DNA of 7,481 nucleotides from Spirochaetales bacterium (GTDB lineage: Bacteria; Spirochaetota; Spirochaetia; DTKZ01): the NCBI GenBank assembly GCA_031280945.1, contig JAITGB010000094.1, positions 1 through 7,481 of the forward strand, given 5' to 3'. Each line of letters begins with the position of its first letter. Position 1 is the first letter of the stretch. The notes under the pieces were generated by a model. That model worked only from the letters and a program-made list of their open reading frames with translations. It did no database searches and had not been told where the DNA came from. Position numbers and translations under genes: made by a program. Below are positions 6,149 through 7,481 of the stretch, in pieces.

Positions 6149-6169
6149 TTTACTAAACTATTTAGTAAA
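6149..6169. promoter_or_regulatory. Candidate operator O1 in the divergent control region
   Basis: A perfect palindrome with 9-bp arms, TTTACTAAA (6149-6157) and TTTAGTAAA (6161-6169), around a 3-base CTA spacer. It sits between dhaL and the ribokinase gene, just upstream of the dhaL -35 box and about 44 bases before the ribokinase start codon, so one bound dimer could affect both directions. A near copy lies at the tctC promoter (3088-3107). It lacks the central CpG usual in LacI-family operators, so the cognate regulator is inferred only from neighbourhood. Confidence 0.65.
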
Positions 6170-6212
6170 TTTCCTTGATTTTATAGGCAAACGGAGATAG
6201 TATTCGGAAGAT

Positions 6213-7133
6213 ATGAAATCATTTTGCATAATTGGCAGCATCAACATGGACCTCGTTGCAACAGTAGAACGTTTCCCCAGGCCCGGCGAAACCCTTACCG
6301 CCACGAGCTTTCAGGTGATTCCCGGCGGAAAAGGCGCAAATCAGGCAGTCGCCCTCTCCCGCCTTGGCGCGGCCGTAAGCATATTCGGCAGAGTAGGAAA
6401 CGATTCATTCGGAAAAACCTGCCTCGCTTTGCTGGAAAAAGAAAACGTAGGAACAGCGGGCGTCCTCGTTGACGCGAAGGCTCCCACAGGAACAGCCCTT
6501 ATCACAGTTGACACGGCAGGAGAAAATCATATTATCGTTACGCTCGGCGCAAACAAGGAAGTAACGCCCCAGGACATTGAGGAGCGGTTTTCTCACCTCC
6601 CGCCCGCGGATATATACCTCCTGCAGCTTGAAATTCCCCTCGAATCGGTAACGCATATTTTGCGAAAAAAAACAGCCGGAAAAATCTATATCCTTGACCC
6701 CGCGCCCGCCGTGCCCCTGCCCCGCGGCATCTATCCCCTCGTCGATTACCTCACGCCAAACCTTAAAGAACTGGAAATCCTGAGCGGCCTCCCCGCCGCA
6801 AACGAAAAAGACATCTACTCCGCCGCGCAGTCCCTCCTGTACGCGGGAACCCCCTGCGTCATCGTCAAAGCGGGCAAACAGGGGGCGTATATTGTCCGCG
6901 AAGGCCCGGTCTTCCACGTCCCCGCCTTCCCGGTCAAGGCCGTGGACACAACAGGAGCCGGAGACACCTTTAACGCCGCCTTTGCCGCGGCCCTGGGCAA
7001 GGGTCTGCCCCTGGAAAAGAGCGTTGAATTCGCAAACGCCGCGGCCGCCCTGTCCACACAAAAATACGGCGCCCAGACAGCGATGCCCCGCGAGGAAGAA
7101 GTTACGGCATTTTTGAAAGAGACCCGGCTTTAA
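6213..7133 (+). CDS. rbsK: Ribokinase-family (PfkB) carbohydrate kinase
   Basis: A 306-aa cytoplasmic sugar kinase of the PfkB family, ribokinase branch. Signatures in order: GSINMD at 8-13 (sugar-binding aspartate D13), the PGGKGANQAVA motif at 37-47, TGTALITVD (lid and substrate region), LGANKEVTP, PNLKELE (the N-x-x-E metal motif region), and DTTGAGDTF at 245-253 with catalytic base D251 and anion hole GAGD. The length matches ribokinase, and GGKGANQA favours ribokinase over fructokinase or ketodeoxygluconate kinase. The symbol is a family label; with these neighbours the substrate could be another pentose or a related sugar. The start is fixed by the family N-terminus, but the ribosome binding site is poor: GGAAG ends 2 bases before the ATG and ACGGAG is 16 bases away. 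It is transcribed divergently from dhaL. A repeat element starts 3 bases after its stop codon. Confidence 0.92.
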   Translation: MKSFCIIGSINMDLVATVERFPRPGETLTATSFQVIPGGKGANQAVALSRLGAAVSIFGRVGNDSFGKTCLALLEKENVGTAGVLVDAKAPTGTALITVDTAGENHIIVTLGANKEVTPQDIEERFSHLPPADIYLLQLEIPLESVTHILRKKTAGKIYILDPAPAVPLPRGIYPLVDYLTPNLKELEILSGLPAANEKDIYSAAQSLLYAGTPCVIVKAGKQGAYIVREGPVFHVPAFPVKAVDTTGAGDTFNAAFAAALGKGLPLEKSVEFANAAAALSTQKYGAQTAMPREEEVTAFLKETRL

Positions 7134-7136
7134 GCG

Positions 7137-7258
7137 GCAGGCTGATAAAAGGAATTTGGGCGCATTTTTTCGGGAGTACCCGAAAAAACCGGGCTTTGCG
7201 GGGCTTTGGCCTTGCCCTGGCGGGCAAGTCGCCTTCGGCCCCCTCCAATCCCTTGCGC
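7137..7258. repeat. Repeat element B, second copy of the palindromic repeat family
   Basis: Reading rightward from the ribokinase stop, this copy shares with element A (read from the regulator's 3' end) a terminal stretch ending GGGCGCA, a T6-stem-A6 hairpin (7165-7174/7179-7188), the word CCGGGCT directly after it, and ATCCCTTGCGC (7248-7258). The distance from the hairpin to that last word is nearly equal (94 against 96 bases). The hairpin core is CGGG/CCCG here but GCCC/GGGC in element A, so pairing is kept while the bases differ. The middle part, with GCCCGCCAGGGC-type arms on the minus strand, has diverged. The far end is not defined, and the terminal inverted repeat seen in A is not clearly present. 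Confidence 0.6.
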
Positions 7259-7268
7259 ACCAAAGGCC

Positions 7269-7310
7269 CGGGCCGCCTCCGGCGGCCCGCGCGGGCGCGA
7301 AACGCGCCCG
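7269..7310. repeat. Two adjacent GC-rich hairpins (REP-like)
   Basis: CGGGCCGCC (7269-7277) pairs with GGCGGCCCG (7281-7289) around TCC. CGGGCGCG (7292-7299) pairs with CGCGCCCG (7303-7310) around AAA. Both stems are perfect, 9 and 8 bp, and only 2 bases apart. No U-tract follows directly. They lie in the 348-base non-coding stretch behind the ribokinase gene and could serve as transcript-end stabilisers or REP-type protein sites. Confidence 0.55.
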
Positions 7311-7326
7311 GCCTTAAATCTCCGCC

Positions 7327-7352
7327 TTCCCTTTCGCGGGAAATCTTTTTTT
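7327..7352 (+). terminator. Possible terminator downstream of the ribokinase gene
   Basis: A short stem (TTCCC 7327-7331 with GGGAA 7338-7342, 6-base loop) is followed after 3 bases by seven T residues (7346-7352). It comes about 200 bases after the ribokinase stop and behind two strong hairpins. The stem is weak, so this is only a candidate; no better terminator is seen in the right-hand non-coding region. Confidence 0.35.
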
Positions 7353-7380
7353 AATAAGTAACCAGGGCGGCTGCATTTAC

Positions 7381-7428
7381 CCCCACTACACAAAATCAAA
7401 TTGCGCGAAGCGCAAGAAGGCCGTGGGG
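7381..7428. repeat. Nested hairpin next to repeat C
   Basis: TTGCGC (7401-7406) pairs with GCGCAA (7410-7415) around GAA. An outer CCCCAC (7381-7386) can pair with GTGGGG (7423-7428). The structure ends exactly where the GCGCAAGGGAT word of repeat C begins. No function is evident. Confidence 0.35.
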
Positions 7429-7481
7429 CGCAAGGGATTGAAGCGGAAATCCCGCAGAAGCCGCGAAGCGGCTTTGAGGAA
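7428..7481. repeat. Repeat element C, partial third copy cut by the window edge
   Basis: From GCGCAAGGGAT (7428-7438) this copy follows element A (3253 onward) closely: GAAGCGGAAA, then CCC, CAGAA, and a hairpin followed by GAGGA. The hairpin is AAGCCGC/GCGGCTT (7458-7464/7468-7474) here and GAAAGCGC/GCGCTTTC (3282-3289/3294-3301) in A, again with pairing kept and bases changed. It has the same plus-strand orientation as A and runs off the right end. Confidence 0.65.

Larger units (their letters stand above)
6102..6196. repeat. Perfect 12-bp inverted repeat carrying the leaders of both divergent genes
   Basis: AGGCAAACGGAG occurs at 6185-6196 on the plus strand and at 6113-6102 on the minus strand, 71 bases apart, without a mismatch. 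On each side it points toward the gene and ends with a purine-rich ACGGAG. For dhaL this merges into the ribosome binding site and falls at the predicted transcription start. For the ribokinase gene it ends 16 bases before the ATG. Matching positions in two divergent leaders suggest a shared regulatory sequence rather than chance. Confidence 0.7.

Noticed and set aside
6405..7061. Open frame of 218 codons on the minus strand inside the ribokinase gene
   Set aside because: The plus-strand frame carries all ribokinase motifs; the antisense frame is glycine-, arginine- and aspartate-rich with no family match.
1..7481. CRISPR array, tRNA or rRNA gene, transposase, prophage or toxin-antitoxin genes
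   Set aside because: No regularly spaced direct repeats, no tRNA-like fold or rRNA sequence, and no open frame resembling these proteins were seen on either strand.

Overview
The window looks like an accessory carbohydrate or sugar-acid utilisation locus from a bacterium of moderate GC content. The style suggests a spirochaete of the Treponema type: the solute-binding protein has a signal peptide ending in FAGGKAE, the regulator has an unusual hinge, and GC-rich palindromic repeats lie between AT-rich promoters. This assignment is an inference from memory of such genomes, because the window holds no rRNA or other marker gene.

Layout. Six genes and the start of a seventh lie on the minus strand, and one gene lies on the plus strand. 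A divergent control region (about 6096-6212) separates dhaL (minus) from a ribokinase-like gene (plus). Reading leftward from there come dhaL, a dihydrodipicolinate synthase/N-acetylneuraminate lyase-family aldolase gene, a terminator-like hairpin, and a LacI-family regulator gene. A roughly 205-bp repeat element with terminal inverted repeats follows and overlaps the 3' end of the regulator gene. A second transcription unit then starts from a near-consensus promoter at 3107-3134 and encodes a complete tripartite tricarboxylate transporter (tctC, tctB, tctA). This unit runs into dhaK, of which only the first 18 codons lie in the window. The right end (7134-7481) has no convincing gene. It holds a second copy of the repeat family directly behind the ribokinase gene, two GC-rich hairpins, a possible terminator, and part of a third repeat copy.

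How the parts may work together. The transporter would bring in an organic or sugar acid. The regulator, aldolase, ribokinase-family kinase and DhaK/DhaL-type kinase would sense it, cleave it and phosphorylate the products. A plausible scheme is aldol cleavage to pyruvate plus a short aldehyde or ketose, with that product phosphorylated by DhaK/DhaL. The substrate cannot be read from the sequence. Similar AT-rich palindromes (arms TTTACTAAA/TTTAGTAAA and TTCACTAAA/TTTATTAAA) lie at the divergent region and at the tctC promoter. They would let one regulator, most simply the local LacI-family protein, control the whole set.

The most interesting observations are: the repeat family, whose hairpin cores differ between copies by compensating changes and which sits in the same sense behind two unrelated genes; the shared operator-like palindromes; a perfect 12-bp inverted repeat that places the same leader in front of both divergent genes; and the splitting of dhaK and dhaL between two transcription units joined to a tripartite tricarboxylate transporter.
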